From assembly GCF_001269655.1 (NCBI RefSeq), contig NZ_LHVE01000014.1, positions 1 to 64,000 on the forward strand: a stretch of 64,000 nucleotides of DNA. Reading direction: 5' to 3'. The stretch is from Pseudomonas thivervalensis (GTDB lineage: Bacteria; Pseudomonadota; Gammaproteobacteria; Pseudomonadales; Pseudomonadaceae). Both the position numbers and the translations under genes were made by a program. This document shows, piece after piece, positions 35,295-44,151 of this stretch (within the stretch, counting starts at the first letter, position 1; each line of letters starts with the position of its first letter). The notes under the pieces were generated by a model, which did not search any database, had not been told where the DNA came from, and worked only from the letters and a program-made list of their open reading frames with translations.

Positions 35295-36283
35295 GGGTTG
35301 TCCTTGGCGTAGGCATCGAAGGCTTGTTCGAGGCGCAGGAATTCGCCGTCGTCGGCCGGAAGCCCGAAGCGCAGGCTGCTGGTGTTCACGAACAGACGTA
35401 GCAGAATGCCGCGCTGGGCCATGAAATCGTGAAGCCCTTGGGCGTGTTCGGTGACCAGCCACTGGAACAATCCGCAACCGCCCTGAGGTTTGAAGCCCTG
35501 GCGTTCGAGCAACAGCGCCAGGCGTTGGCTGGTGGCTTCGCAGCGTTGGCGCTGGCGCTCATGGGCGGCGCTGTCCAGCAGGCAGGCCTGGCCCAGCACC
35601 CGGGTCGGCCCGCTGACCACCCACGGCCCGACTTGTTCGGCGAGCAACCTGAGCAAGCGCCGCTCGGCCAAGACAAAGCCCAGGCGCACCCCGGCCAGGC
35701 CAAAGAACTTGCCGAACGAGCGCAGCACGATCAGCCCGACCAGATGAGTGTGCGCCGCCAGGCTCAACGATGGGGTGACGTCCATGAAGGCTTCATCCAC
35801 CACCAGCCAGCCACCGCGCTGGGCCAGGCGGGCATGCCAGTCCAGCAAACGTTCCGGGTCCAGGCTCAGGCCCGTGGGGTTGTTCGGATTGACCACCACC
35901 AGCACGTCAAGGCTGTCGAGGAAAAAGTCCACTTCCGCCTCCAGCACTTCGCGCACGATATAGCCACTGCGGCGCCAGGCTTCGGCGTGTTCGGCGTAAC
36001 ACGGCGACAGGACGCCGACCTTGCCGCTGCGACGCAAACGCGGCAACAGTTGGATGGCCATCTGCGAACCGGCCACCGGCAGCACGTCCAACGCACCGTA
36101 ATAATCGCAGGCGGCCTGTTCCAAGCCGTCATCGGTTTCCGGCAGGCGCGCCCAGGCTCGCAGGGGAATCGCCGGGACGTCGAACGGCCAAGGCGCGAGG
36201 CCGCTGGACAAGTCGAGCCAATCAGCCTCGGCTATACCGTATTGCCGGGCCGCGCTGCGCAAGCGTCCGCCGTGCTCAAGCAT
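35291..36283 (-). CDS. cobD: threonine-phosphate decarboxylase (PLP)
   Basis: A 330-residue class I aminotransferase-fold protein. The PLP Lys is in LRSFGKFFGLAGVRLGF. VVVNPNNPTGLSL and WLVVDEAFMD are further cofactor-site motifs, and RFGLP near the end binds the carboxylate. It makes (R)-1-aminopropan-2-ol phosphate for the lower-loop linker. In P. denitrificans naming it is cobC; I use cobD to avoid confusion with the phosphatase above. Its start overlaps cbiB by eight bases. Confidence 0.93.
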   Translation of the reverse strand: MLEHGGRLRSAARQYGIAEADWLDLSSGLAPWPFDVPAIPLRAWARLPETDDGLEQAACDYYGALDVLPVAGSQMAIQLLPRLRRSGKVGVLSPCYAEHAEAWRRSGYIVREVLEAEVDFFLDSLDVLVVVNPNNPTGLSLDPERLLDWHARLAQRGGWLVVDEAFMDVTPSLSLAAHTHLVGLIVLRSFGKFFGLAGVRLGFVLAERRLLRLLAEQVGPWVVSGPTRVLGQACLLDSAAHERQRQRCEATSQRLALLLERQGFKPQGGCGLFQWLVTEHAQGLHDFMAQRGILLRLFVNTSSLRFGLPADDGEFLRLEQAFDAYAKDNP

Positions 36284-37184
36284 AAAACTCAGCTCCCAGG
36301 CAGAGAATCAGCAACCACAACCATACCCCGCGCTGGACCAATTGCCAGCCGCGATCAATCGAGTCCGCACTCGCCGGCACGCCTTCGCCCAAGGGGGGAC
36401 GTTGGTGCAGTTCGCCGTGGTAAACCGCCGCCCCGCCCAGCTCGACACCCAGCGCTCCGGCCCCGGCAGCCATCACCGGTCCGGCGTTGGGGCTGTCCCA
36501 GGTCGGGCCCTGGGTGCGCCAGCATTTGAGTGCGAGACGGGTCTTGCCGAGCAGCGCGTAGGTCAACGCCACCAGGCGCGCCGGAACGTAGTTGAGCCCA
36601 TCGTCAATCTTGGCTGCCGCCCAGCCGAAGCGTTCGAAGCGTTCATTGCGATAGCCCCACATGGCGTCGAGGGTATTGCTCAGGCGATACAGCACCACTC
36701 CGGGCGCGCCGGCCACGGCGAACCAGAACAACGCGGCGAACACCGCATCGCTGCCGTTTTCCAGCACCGATTCGGTGGCAGCACGGGCCACGGCGGTTTC
36801 ATCCAGCTCGGCGGTTTCGCGACTGACCAGATAGCCTACACGCTGGCGCGCCTGCTCCAGATCACCGCTGCGCAGCGCCCGCGCCACCGGCTCGACATGT
36901 TCACCGAGGCTGCGCAGGCCAAGGGCACAGTACAACGCCAGGATCTCTACCAACCAGCCCACCATCGGCGCCCACGACAGGGCCGTAGCGAGCAGCGTCA
37001 ACGGCACCACCGCGATCACCCAAGCCGTCACCCCGTGGCTGCGCCAGCCGCGTCCGCCGGCATTGAAGCGCTGCTCGATGCGATCGGCAAAACCGCCGAA
37101 CGCCACCAGCGGATGCCAGCGCCGGGGCTCGCCTAGCAGCGCATCCAGCGCCACTGCGGCGGCACTGAGCAAGGCCACACTCAT
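36276..37184 (-). CDS. cbiB: adenosylcobinamide-phosphate synthase
   Basis: A 302-residue membrane protein. LDALLGEPRRWHPLVAFG at the start, LVSRETAELDETAVARAATESVLEN in two halves, GVVLYRLSNTLDAMWGYRN, and DDGLNYVPARL are signatures of CbiB (CobD in P. denitrificans). It attaches aminopropanol (phosphate) to cobyric acid. The ATG at 37184 overlaps bluB's stop by four bases, which decides the start over an ATG five codons earlier. Confidence 0.94.
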   Translation of the reverse strand: MSVALLSAAAVALDALLGEPRRWHPLVAFGGFADRIEQRFNAGGRGWRSHGVTAWVIAVVPLTLLATALSWAPMVGWLVEILALYCALGLRSLGEHVEPVARALRSGDLEQARQRVGYLVSRETAELDETAVARAATESVLENGSDAVFAALFWFAVAGAPGVVLYRLSNTLDAMWGYRNERFERFGWAAAKIDDGLNYVPARLVALTYALLGKTRLALKCWRTQGPTWDSPNAGPVMAAGAGALGVELGGAAVYHGELHQRPPLGEGVPASADSIDRGWQLVQRGVWLWLLILCLGAEFYA

Positions 37185-37831
37185 GGGCTCACTCCCCAAC
37201 GGTTTTCATACAGCAGTTCATTGAGCGGACGCGGTTGCGCCCACCCTTCCAGGGCGAGCATCGGCGCCGGGTAGAAACCCTCGACCGGGCCCAGGCAGAG
37301 GACCGCCAGCGGCTTGGCCCCGGCGGGCAGGCCTAGCAGGTCGGCCAGGGCTTGCGGTTCGAACAACGACACCCAGCCCATCCCCAACCCTTCGGCGCGG
37401 GAAGCCAACCACAGGTTCTGAATCGCACAGGACAGCGAGGCCAGGTCCATTTCCGGCAAGGTCCGGCGGCCGAAGATGTGCCGTTCGCGGTCGTCCATCA
37501 AGGCCGCCACCAGCACTTCGGCGCAGTCGTTGATGCCTTCGACTTTGAGTTTCATGAATACGTCGCTGCGCTCGCCCAGGGCCTCGGCGGTGCGAATGCG
37601 TTCCTGCTCCACCAGTTGGCGGATCTGCCCACGCAAGGCACGGTCGCTGATGCGGATGAACCGCCACGGTTGCATCAGGCCAACGCTGGGGGCCTGGTGC
37701 GCGGCTTCCAGCAGACGGCGCAGCAACGCCGGCTCCACCGTGCCGCCGCTGAAATGACGCATGTCGCGGCGCTCGGCGATGGCGCGGTAGATGGCTTCGC
37801 GTTCGGCCTGGGAGAAAGCGGTGTCGGTCAT
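37181..37831 (-). CDS. bluB: 5,6-dimethylbenzimidazole synthase
   Basis: A 216-residue nitroreductase-fold flavoprotein. AERRDMRHFSGGTVEPALLRR and AAHQAPSVGLMQPWRFIRI mark BluB. SLSCAIQNLWLASRAEGLGMGWVS is the conserved segment of this branch. BluB uses O2 to fragment reduced FMN into DMB, the lower base of B12, consistent with an aerobic lifestyle. It sits between cobB and cbiB with four-base overlaps on both sides; the upstream overlap survives although a REP pair lies immediately before it. Confidence 0.95.
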   Translation of the reverse strand: MTDTAFSQAEREAIYRAIAERRDMRHFSGGTVEPALLRRLLEAAHQAPSVGLMQPWRFIRISDRALRGQIRQLVEQERIRTAEALGERSDVFMKLKVEGINDCAEVLVAALMDDRERHIFGRRTLPEMDLASLSCAIQNLWLASRAEGLGMGWVSLFEPQALADLLGLPAGAKPLAVLCLGPVEGFYPAPMLALEGWAQPRPLNELLYENRWGVSP

Positions 37832-39240
37832 GGCCGCTTCGCGAGCAAGCTCGCTCCCACATTGGTTGGCGCTGCACTTGAGATCACTGGATCCCCTGTG
37901 GGAGCGAGCTTGCTCGCGATAGCGGTCTCAGCATCGGGCGCAAACAACGCAGCAATCGCCCTGGGATTGGACGGAAAATAAAAATGCACATAGGACGCCG
38001 TCATCCGCCCCTGCCGGAAAACGGCCTCCGCCCCTCGCCCGCCATTCGGGCTATGGCCACGGGCGATCGGTTCAAGCTCGGTGCTGGTCAGGGAGTGATG
38101 GTAGGTGTGCCCACGCAAGTTGCCTTCCGGCAAATCCACCGATTGCAGCGCCAGGGCCGCCAGGCGCTTTTGCATCTGCGCATCGCCGGCCAGCAAACCC
38201 AGCAGTTCGGCGCGCACGCCGTCGACATCGGTCAATGAATCAAGCAGGTACAACATGCCGCCACATTCGGCGAGCAACGGTTTATCGGCGGCGTGGTGAG
38301 CACGGATCGCGGCCAGCATCGGCGTGTTCCCGGCCAACGCAACGTGGTGCAACTCTGGATAACCGCCGGGCAGATAAAGGCTGTCCGCCTCAGGGAGTTC
38401 GCGGTCGTGGATCGGCGAAAAGAAGCTAAGTCGGGCGCCCATGGCCCGCAGCAGATCAAGACTGGCGCCATAGGTGAAAGCGAACGCTTCGTCACGGGCC
38501 ACGGCGATGCGCACCCCATCGAGCCACGGCTCAACGGCGACCACCTCGGGCGCGGCGAACGCCACGGCCGGCGGCAGCGCCACTTCGCAACTGCCGGCCA
38601 GGGCCTCGGCCGCCGCGTCGAGGCGCAGGTCGAGGTCGTTCAATTCACTGGCCTGGACCAACCCGAGGTGACGGCTGGGCAATTCGATGCCGGTTTCCCG
38701 GGACAGCGCGCCGTACCAACGCAAGCCTTCGGTCAGGCTGCCTTCGAGCAATTGCGCGTGGCGCAAGGTGCCGACCCGGTTGGCCAAGACCCCGGCGAAC
38801 GGCAGGTCCGGTTGATAACGCGCCAGGCCCAGGGCCAGGGCGCCGAAAGTCTGGGCCATGGCCGTGCCGTCGATCACCGCCAGCACCGGCACGCCAAAAT
38901 GCCGTGCCAGATCGGCGCTGGACGGCGTACCGTCGAACAGCCCCATCACCCCCTCAATGAGGATCAGGTCCGCTTCGGCGGCGGCTTCCCACAACAGCCG
39001 GCGGCTTTCCTGCTCGCCGACCATCCACATGTCCAATTGATAGACCGGCGCACCGCTGGCCCGCTCCAGGATCATCGGGTCGAGGAAGTCCGGGCCGCAT
39101 TTGAACACGCGCACCTTGCGTCCCTGGTTGCGATGCAACCGCGCCAGCGCCGCGGTGACGGTGGTCTTGCCTTGGCCCGAGGCCGGCGCTGCGATCAGCA
39201 CCGCCGGACAGTGGCGGCCAGTCATGGCGGGATCGCTCAC
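37828..39240 (-). CDS. cobB: cobyrinate a,c-diamide synthase, with a REP-encoded tail
   Basis: A 470-residue protein. The ATP-binding half has IAAPASGQGKTTVTAALAR and GVMGLFDGT. The glutaminase-like half has PLLAECGGMLYLLD with the nucleophilic Cys and GHTYHHS with the His. It amidates the a and c side chains of the corrin ring. The last ~30 residues (AIASKLAPTGDP...NVGASLLAKRP) are encoded by a REP pair and are not part of the family, whose members are nearer 430-440 residues. The stop still overlaps bluB's ATG. The start is a GTG overlapping cobO's stop; an ATG five codons in is possible. Confidence 0.94.
   Translation of the reverse strand: MSDPAMTGRHCPAVLIAAPASGQGKTTVTAALARLHRNQGRKVRVFKCGPDFLDPMILERASGAPVYQLDMWMVGEQESRRLLWEAAAEADLILIEGVMGLFDGTPSSADLARHFGVPVLAVIDGTAMAQTFGALALGLARYQPDLPFAGVLANRVGTLRHAQLLEGSLTEGLRWYGALSRETGIELPSRHLGLVQASELNDLDLRLDAAAEALAGSCEVALPPAVAFAAPEVVAVEPWLDGVRIAVARDEAFAFTYGASLDLLRAMGARLSFFSPIHDRELPEADSLYLPGGYPELHHVALAGNTPMLAAIRAHHAADKPLLAECGGMLYLLDSLTDVDGVRAELLGLLAGDAQMQKRLAALALQSVDLPEGNLRGHTYHHSLTSTELEPIARGHSPNGGRGAEAVFRQGRMTASYVHFYFPSNPRAIAALFAPDAETAIASKLAPTGDPVISSAAPTNVGASLLAKRP
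37838..37920. repeat. REP pair (REPIN), family A, inside the 3' end of cobB
   Basis: Inverted copies at 37838-37861 and 37897-37920, both within the cobB reading frame and just before the bluB start. They are translated as the last thirty residues of CobB. Confidence 0.93.
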
Positions 39241-39863
39241 AGTTCGACGCCTTTCTGCGCCTTGATGCCGGCCTGGAATGCATGTTTGATCATGCCCATT
39301 TCAGTCACGGTGTCGGCCAGCTCGATCATCTCGGGCTTGGCGCCTCGACCGGTCACCACCACATGCTGCATCGGCGGACGGGCCTGCAGATCGCTCAGGA
39401 CCTGGTCGAGGTCGAGGTAGCCGTGCTTGAGGGCGATGTTCAATTCGTCGAGCACCACCAGGCCGATGGAGGGATCACTGAGCAACTGACGCGAAACTGC
39501 CCAGGCAGCTTCAGCGGCGGCGATGTCGCGCTGGCGGTCCTGGGTTTCCCAAGTGAAGCCTTCACCCATGACGTGAAAGCGCACCTGCTCCGGGAAGCGA
39601 CGGAAAAACAATTCTTCACCGGTACTGTTGCGGCCCTTGATGAACTGCACCACGCCGCACTGCATGCCATGACCCATGGACCGTGCCAGCATGCCGAACG
39701 CCGAGCTGCTCTTGCCCTTGCCGTTACCGGTCAGCACCAGCAGCAGGCCGCATTCATTCGGCGAGTTGGCGATGCGCTCGTCGATCACGGCTTTCTTGCG
39801 CAGCATGCGCGCCAGGTGGCGTTCGTCGCGATCAGACGTATCGGTGATGAGGGAGTCGGTCAT
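39237..39863 (-). CDS. cobO: cob(I)yrinic acid a,c-diamide adenosyltransferase
   Basis: A 208-residue protein of the BtuR/CobO/CobA family. The P-loop LTGNGKGKSSSAFGM (residues 44-58) binds ATP, and VVQFIKGRNSTGEE, VVLDELNIALKHGYL and VVVTGRGA are conserved. It adenosylates Co(I) corrinoids, in synthesis and salvage. The ATG at 39863 has GGAGG upstream. First gene of the operon, about 90 bases after a cobalamin riboswitch, so B12 should repress the whole set. Confidence 0.96.
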   Translation of the reverse strand: MTDSLITDTSDRDERHLARMLRKKAVIDERIANSPNECGLLLVLTGNGKGKSSSAFGMLARSMGHGMQCGVVQFIKGRNSTGEELFFRRFPEQVRFHVMGEGFTWETQDRQRDIAAAEAAWAVSRQLLSDPSIGLVVLDELNIALKHGYLDLDQVLSDLQARPPMQHVVVTGRGAKPEMIELADTVTEMGMIKHAFQAGIKAQKGVEL

Positions 39864-39951
39864 GGGGAAGCCTCCGCAGGGGATTGGATAACGGCGGGCG
39901 GGCACGAAAAAAGACGGCAACAAGCCTGGCATCGCCCACCGTGATGCCGTT

Positions 39952-40143
39952 GGATGAATCAGGCCGGTCTCCGGGCTCATGAGCGGCGTGGTGCCTGGCT
40001 GCGCGCCTTCCCATGTCATCCGACACAGTGGCCTATACGTAGCGTTGACTCATTTACCGTTGCGGGGGCAGCGCCGGGTTCGTGTGCACTCACCGGCTTC
40101 CCTGTTTCACTCTGTCGAACGCGGTCACAGAGCACCTGAAACA
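39952..40143 (-). promoter_or_regulatory. cobalamin (AdoCbl) riboswitch
   Basis: On the minus strand the conserved pieces appear in order: GGGAAGCCGGTG, CCCGCAACGGTAAATG, the B12 box GCCACTG, GGGAAGGCG, and GAGCCCGGAGACCGGCCT. This is the full class I core, ending about 90 bases before cobO. Binding of adenosylcobalamin should shut off the operon. Confidence 0.95.
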
Positions 40144-40312
40144 AGCGGCGAAGGTTAGAGGGTTGGGGATGGAGCGTCAATTAAAGCCGCCACGGCTCAC
40201 GCACGGAACATTGGCCAGGATCAATAAAGTGACGTCAATCTTGTGCCACGCTACGGCAAATGATATCAAATAGGCATCACGACCCGATATCACAAGAATA
40301 AGAGGGCAAGAC

Positions 40313-40897
40313 ATGCAAGGCATGATCATCAGCAATCCAAAATTGGAATTCCTGCGCCCGGTGCTGGAACGCTGGTTTGACTCTATCGACCGCTACAACG
40401 CCGTGCGCGGCGATAACGACACGCCCTACTGGTTCGATGAACGGGCCAACCTCGGCTTGCTTTCGGCCGCTGCCTGGATGGCCGAGATGGTCACCCTGCA
40501 GAACGCGCCGACCCGTAAGCAGAATGAAGACGGCGAACGCAACGTCAGCGCCGATCTGTTCATCGCCAGCACCGAGGAACGCGCCTTCATCCAGGCCACC
40601 CAACGCTGGCCCAAGGTCAATAACCTTAACCTGACCCAACCGCTGTCGGAAGTCGCCAGCGATGCCAAGCGCATCAGCTACGCCAGCGACCTGAAGTTGG
40701 GCTGCCTGTTCGTCTCGCCGCAAAAAGCCCAGCAAAGCGCCACGCCTGAAGAACTGCAGGACATGATCGACGACCTGCAAAAGGAAAACACCTGCGCCGT
40801 GGCCTGGTATTTCCCCTACGCCTACCGCAAGTTGCGCAACGAAGCCGGGCAGTACCATCCCGGCATTGCGGTGTTGTTCAAACAGGCTCATGGTTGA
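40313..40897 (+). CDS. conserved protein of unknown function
   Basis: A 194-residue soluble protein with AGGG eight bases before the ATG. I do not recognise a characterised family. It has no signal peptide or membrane segment. It contains PYWFDERANLGLLSAAAWM, a middle helix-rich part, and VAWYFPYAYRKLRNEAGQYHPG near the C-terminus (each shown up to 20 residues). The codon use is like the core genome, so it is probably an ordinary Pseudomonas gene. Its only structured neighbour is the REP hairpin after the stop. Confidence 0.7.
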   Translation: MQGMIISNPKLEFLRPVLERWFDSIDRYNAVRGDNDTPYWFDERANLGLLSAAAWMAEMVTLQNAPTRKQNEDGERNVSADLFIASTEERAFIQATQRWPKVNNLNLTQPLSEVASDAKRISYASDLKLGCLFVSPQKAQQSATPEELQDMIDDLQKENTCAVAWYFPYAYRKLRNEAGQYHPGIAVLFKQAHG

Positions 40898-40928
40898 TTC
40901 GCTCAGCAAGGAGCGGTGAAAGACCACG

Positions 40929-40954
40929 GTGGGAGCGAGCAAGCTCGCTCCCAC
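40929..40954. repeat. perfect REP palindrome
   Basis: GTGGGAGCGAGC-AA-GCTCGCTCCCAC: two REP heads joined into a 12-bp stem with a two-base centre. It looks like a recombined or collapsed REP pair. Confidence 0.85.
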
Positions 40955-41089
40955 ACAGGATTTTCAGCCGGACACAGCACTCATATACACCGCAGACATC
41001 TTGCCTGACTGACTGGCCTACCCACAGTTGAACCATCGCGCGTCTACGCTCCTCTATGAATAACCACATGCATTCATAGGGAAGCCAGC

Positions 41090-42400
41090 ATGCTCAAGCC
41101 ACCTCATCTTCTGATCGTCGCCCTTGCCGCCGGGCTTGTCGCTTGTGGCGAGTCTTCCACTTTGCAAGTCTCCGACGGCACCGGCCCTGCGCCGAAGCTG
41201 CCTGAACCGAACAAGACCCTGATCCCCACCGTCAACATCGCCGAAGCCATCGGCTGGCCGCAAGGCACCAAGCCAACGCCAGCCCAGGGCCTGCAAGTGG
41301 GCGCATTTGCGGAAGGGCTGGACCATCCACGCTGGCTCTATGTGTTGCCCAATGGCGATGTGCTGGTGGCCGAAACCAATGCCCCGCCCAAGCCAGACGA
41401 TTCCAAGGGTGTCCGTGGCTGGGTGATGAAAAAGGTCATGGGCCGCGCCGGTGCCGGGGTGCCCAGCCCTAATCGCATCACACTGCTGCGCGACACCAAT
41501 CACGACGGCATCGCCGAAACCCGCACGGTGTTCCTGGAAAATCTCAACTCGCCGTTCGGCATGACCCTGGTCGGCAATGACCTGTATGTGGCCGACACCG
41601 ACCGACTGATCCGCTTCCCCTATAAAGAGGGTGATACGCAAATCAAGGCACAACCGACCAAGGTCGTCGATCTGCCCGGGGGCACGCTCAATCACCACTG
41701 GACCAAGAATGTGATTGCCAGCCGCGACGGCAGCAAGCTGTACGTCACCACCGGGTCGAACAGCAACGTCGCGGAAAATGGCATGGAGGCCGAAGAAGGT
41801 CGCGCCGCCATCTGGGAAGTGGACCGTGCCAGCGGCAATCACCGGATCTTCGCCTCCGGTCTGCGCAACCCCAACGGCCTGGCCTGGGAGCCGCGCAGCG
41901 GCGCGCTCTGGACAGCGGTGAACGAGCGGGATGAGATCGGCAGCGACCTGGTGCCGGACTACATCACTTCGGTCAAGGACGGCGCCTTTTATGGCTGGCC
42001 CTATAGCTATTACGGGCAGAACGTCGATGCCCGGGTCGAACCGCAGAACCCGGCCCTGGTGGCCAAGGCCATTGCCCCGGACTACGCCGTCGGCCCGCAC
42101 ACGGCATCATTGGGCCTGACCTTCGCCGAGGGCAGCGCCTTGCCCGCCCCGTTTACCGAAGGAGCTTTCATCGGTCAGCACGGTTCCTGGAACCGTAAGC
42201 CCCACAGTGGCTATAAAGTGATTTTCGTACCGTTCAATGGCGGCAAACCGGTGGGGCAACCCGTGGATGTGCTGACCGGCTTCCTGAACGCCGATGAAAA
42301 AGCCCAAGGCCGCCCGGTGGGGGTGGTCATCGACAAGCAGGGTGGGTTGTTGGTGGCTGATGATGTGGGGAACAAGATTTGGCGGGTGTCGAAAAACTAG
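41090..42400 (+). CDS. lipoprotein PQQ-dependent sugar-dehydrogenase-like protein
   Basis: A 436-residue protein with a lipoprotein signal (LVACGE, Cys at 19) and a six-bladed propeller fold. Motifs include GLDHPRWLYVLPNGDVLVAE, GTLNHHWTKNVIASRDG, FASGLRNPNGLAWEP, WTAVNERDEIGSDLVPDYI and GQHGSWNRKP, as in the soluble glucose/L-sorbosone dehydrogenase group. These residues bind PQQ and Ca2+. It would act in the periplasm on an aldose or similar compound; the substrate is unknown. AGGGAAG lies before the ATG. It is a single gene, followed by a REP pair. Confidence 0.85.
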   Translation: MLKPPHLLIVALAAGLVACGESSTLQVSDGTGPAPKLPEPNKTLIPTVNIAEAIGWPQGTKPTPAQGLQVGAFAEGLDHPRWLYVLPNGDVLVAETNAPPKPDDSKGVRGWVMKKVMGRAGAGVPSPNRITLLRDTNHDGIAETRTVFLENLNSPFGMTLVGNDLYVADTDRLIRFPYKEGDTQIKAQPTKVVDLPGGTLNHHWTKNVIASRDGSKLYVTTGSNSNVAENGMEAEEGRAAIWEVDRASGNHRIFASGLRNPNGLAWEPRSGALWTAVNERDEIGSDLVPDYITSVKDGAFYGWPYSYYGQNVDARVEPQNPALVAKAIAPDYAVGPHTASLGLTFAEGSALPAPFTEGAFIGQHGSWNRKPHSGYKVIFVPFNGGKPVGQPVDVLTGFLNADEKAQGRPVGVVIDKQGGLLVADDVGNKIWRVSKN

Positions 42401-42417
42401 GGCTGAAACCGATCCCC

Positions 42418-42511
42418 GTGGCGAGGGAGCTTGCTCCCGCTGGGTTGCGCAGCAGCCCCAAGCTTTCTAGCGGTTGCTGCGCAACCGAGCGGGAGCAAGC
42501 TCCCTCGCCAC
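42418..42511. repeat. REP pair, family B
   Basis: Inverted copies of GGCGAGGGAGCTTGCTCCC between two convergent genes. Confidence 0.92.
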
Positions 42512-42543
42512 AAAAGCACTCCAGCGGCGCAAAAATTCAATCG

Positions 42544-43077
42544 TCAAGGATTACGCGCCAGGTGTTCCGGCTGCAGCACACGCTTGGCACCCAGATAAGC
42601 CTTCTGCCAATAAGCCTTGGACAGGCTGTCGAGCTTGACGGTGCCGCCCGTGGCCGGCGCATGGACGAAGCGCCCTTCGCCGACATAGATCCCGGCATGG
42701 CTGACCTGGGAGCCGCCGTTGGTGGCGAAGAAAACCAGGTCACCGCTCTGCAACGCGTCCTTGCCCACTTCTGGCGCCCGCATGCTGATCATTTCCCGCG
42801 TGGAACGTGGCAGGGCAATACCGGCGGCGTCGCGGTACACATAACCGATCAAGCCACTGCAATCGAAACCTGAATCCGGCGTGTTGCCGCCCCAACGATA
42901 AGGCGTACCCACCAGACCCAGCGCCCGAAAGAGTACATCTTCGGCGGCCGGCGAAAAGGGTTGCGAGGGGGCGAAGACCACCGGAGCCCGCACGGGTGCT
43001 GGCGGCGGGGTGCGGCTGGCGCACGCACTGAGCAGTGCGGCGAGGAAGATGAGCGCGAGGCGGGCCGACGTCGACAT
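42544..43077 (-). CDS. NlpC/P60 (C40) peptidoglycan endopeptidase lipoprotein
   Basis: A 177-residue protein with lipoprotein signal LLSACAS (Cys18). The peptidase core has GTPYRWGGNTPDSGFDCSGL with the catalytic Cys in FDCSGL, then VSHAGIYVG with the catalytic His, and GRFVHAP. It should cut cross-links or stem peptides in the periplasm, like MepS. The start is chosen so that the signal peptide is complete. A paralogue follows directly upstream on the same strand, 167 bases away. Confidence 0.9.
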   Translation of the reverse strand: MSTSARLALIFLAALLSACASRTPPPAPVRAPVVFAPSQPFSPAAEDVLFRALGLVGTPYRWGGNTPDSGFDCSGLIGYVYRDAAGIALPRSTREMISMRAPEVGKDALQSGDLVFFATNGGSQVSHAGIYVGEGRFVHAPATGGTVKLDSLSKAYWQKAYLGAKRVLQPEHLARNP

Positions 43078-43244
43078 ATGCAGAACAATCCTGACCTGGA
43101 TGCGGCTTTTCTGCCGTGGGCATGAAAACAAATTCGCCTGCGGAGTACGCAGGCGGATTGCCATCAATCAATGATCAAGGATTCTAGCGGCTATGGGGCA
43201 AACTTCAAGTAAGACTTTAAGTTTGCCTTACAAACTGTGTGTGC

Positions 43245-43871
43245 TTACTTGCGAGCAGTGACCACAGTCGGTGCCATGGCGAGGGCGCGCTTGGCTTCGA
43301 TGAAGGTCTTGTTCCAGTAGCTGTCGCCCAGGCTGTCGATCCGAACGCCACCGCTGCGGCGGCTGCTGGAATGGATGAACTGGTTGTCGCCCAGGTAGAT
43401 ACCGGCGTGGCTGACGCGACCGCGACGACCGTTGGTGCTGAAGAACAGCAGGTCACCGGGTTCCAGCTGGTTGCGCGCTACCAGCGGCGCATTCACGTTG
43501 ATCATTTCGCGAGTGGAACGCGGCAGGTTCATGCCGGCCTCTTCGCGGAACAGATAACCGATGAAACCGCTGCAATCGAAGCCGGCTTCAGAGGTACCGC
43601 CAAAACGGTAGCGAGTACCGATCAACGACATGCCACGTTCCAGGATACTGTCAGCCAGTACTGGAAGCTGGTAAGGCTTGCTGCCGGCGAAGGCTGCGAG
43701 TTCTTTGTCGGAGGCCATTTCTTCCTGGAACGCAACGGAGGAAGACTGGGCAGTAACAGAGTTCTGGACCTGTGGTTGTGGCGCTTGCTGGGACACTGGA
43801 GAGTGGGCAGCGCAACCGAACAACAGGGTAACGAGTGCGAGAGGCACGAGGGGTGCGAAGCGATTTAGCAT
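43245..43871 (-). CDS. NlpC/P60 (C40) peptidoglycan endopeptidase lipoprotein, paralogue
   Basis: A 208-residue protein with lipoprotein signal TLLFGCAA (Cys near 20), a linker rich in Gln/Ser/Val, then the C40 domain: GTRYRFGGTSEAGFDCSGF, VSHAGIYLG and NQFIHSSS. It resembles the 177-residue neighbour closely in the catalytic part (PRSTREMI shared) but has a longer linker. The ATG at 43871 is preferred over a GTG two codons earlier. Probably a MepS-like hydrolase for cell-wall growth. Confidence 0.9.
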   Translation of the reverse strand: MLNRFAPLVPLALVTLLFGCAAHSPVSQQAPQPQVQNSVTAQSSSVAFQEEMASDKELAAFAGSKPYQLPVLADSILERGMSLIGTRYRFGGTSEAGFDCSGFIGYLFREEAGMNLPRSTREMINVNAPLVARNQLEPGDLLFFSTNGRRGRVSHAGIYLGDNQFIHSSSRRSGGVRIDSLGDSYWNKTFIEAKRALAMAPTVVTARK

Positions 43872-44038
43872 GGGCACGACCGTGGCTGAAGTAGTAAAGA
43901 TGGCGAGACTATGCCTTCTATCAACCTCATTTGCAAATTCAATCGATGCAAATGTGACTTCTCGGTTTTACGTTTACATCTAAGCGCTTAAGCCCATTTT
44001 GATTGCCATGTGGCCTGCCGCCCAGCAGGACCGCGGGC

Positions 44039-44130
44039 TGTGGCGAGGGAGCTTGCTCCCGCTGGGCTGCGCAGCAGCCCCTTCTTGTGAGCGCTTCGCA
44101 CTCAAGCGGGAGCAAGCTCCCTCGCCACAG
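44039..44130. repeat. REP pair, family B
   Basis: Inverted copies flanking a short GC-rich loop, between the C40 gene and hda. Confidence 0.92.
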
Positions 44131-44151
44131 AAGATCTCGTCGAAAAAACCG

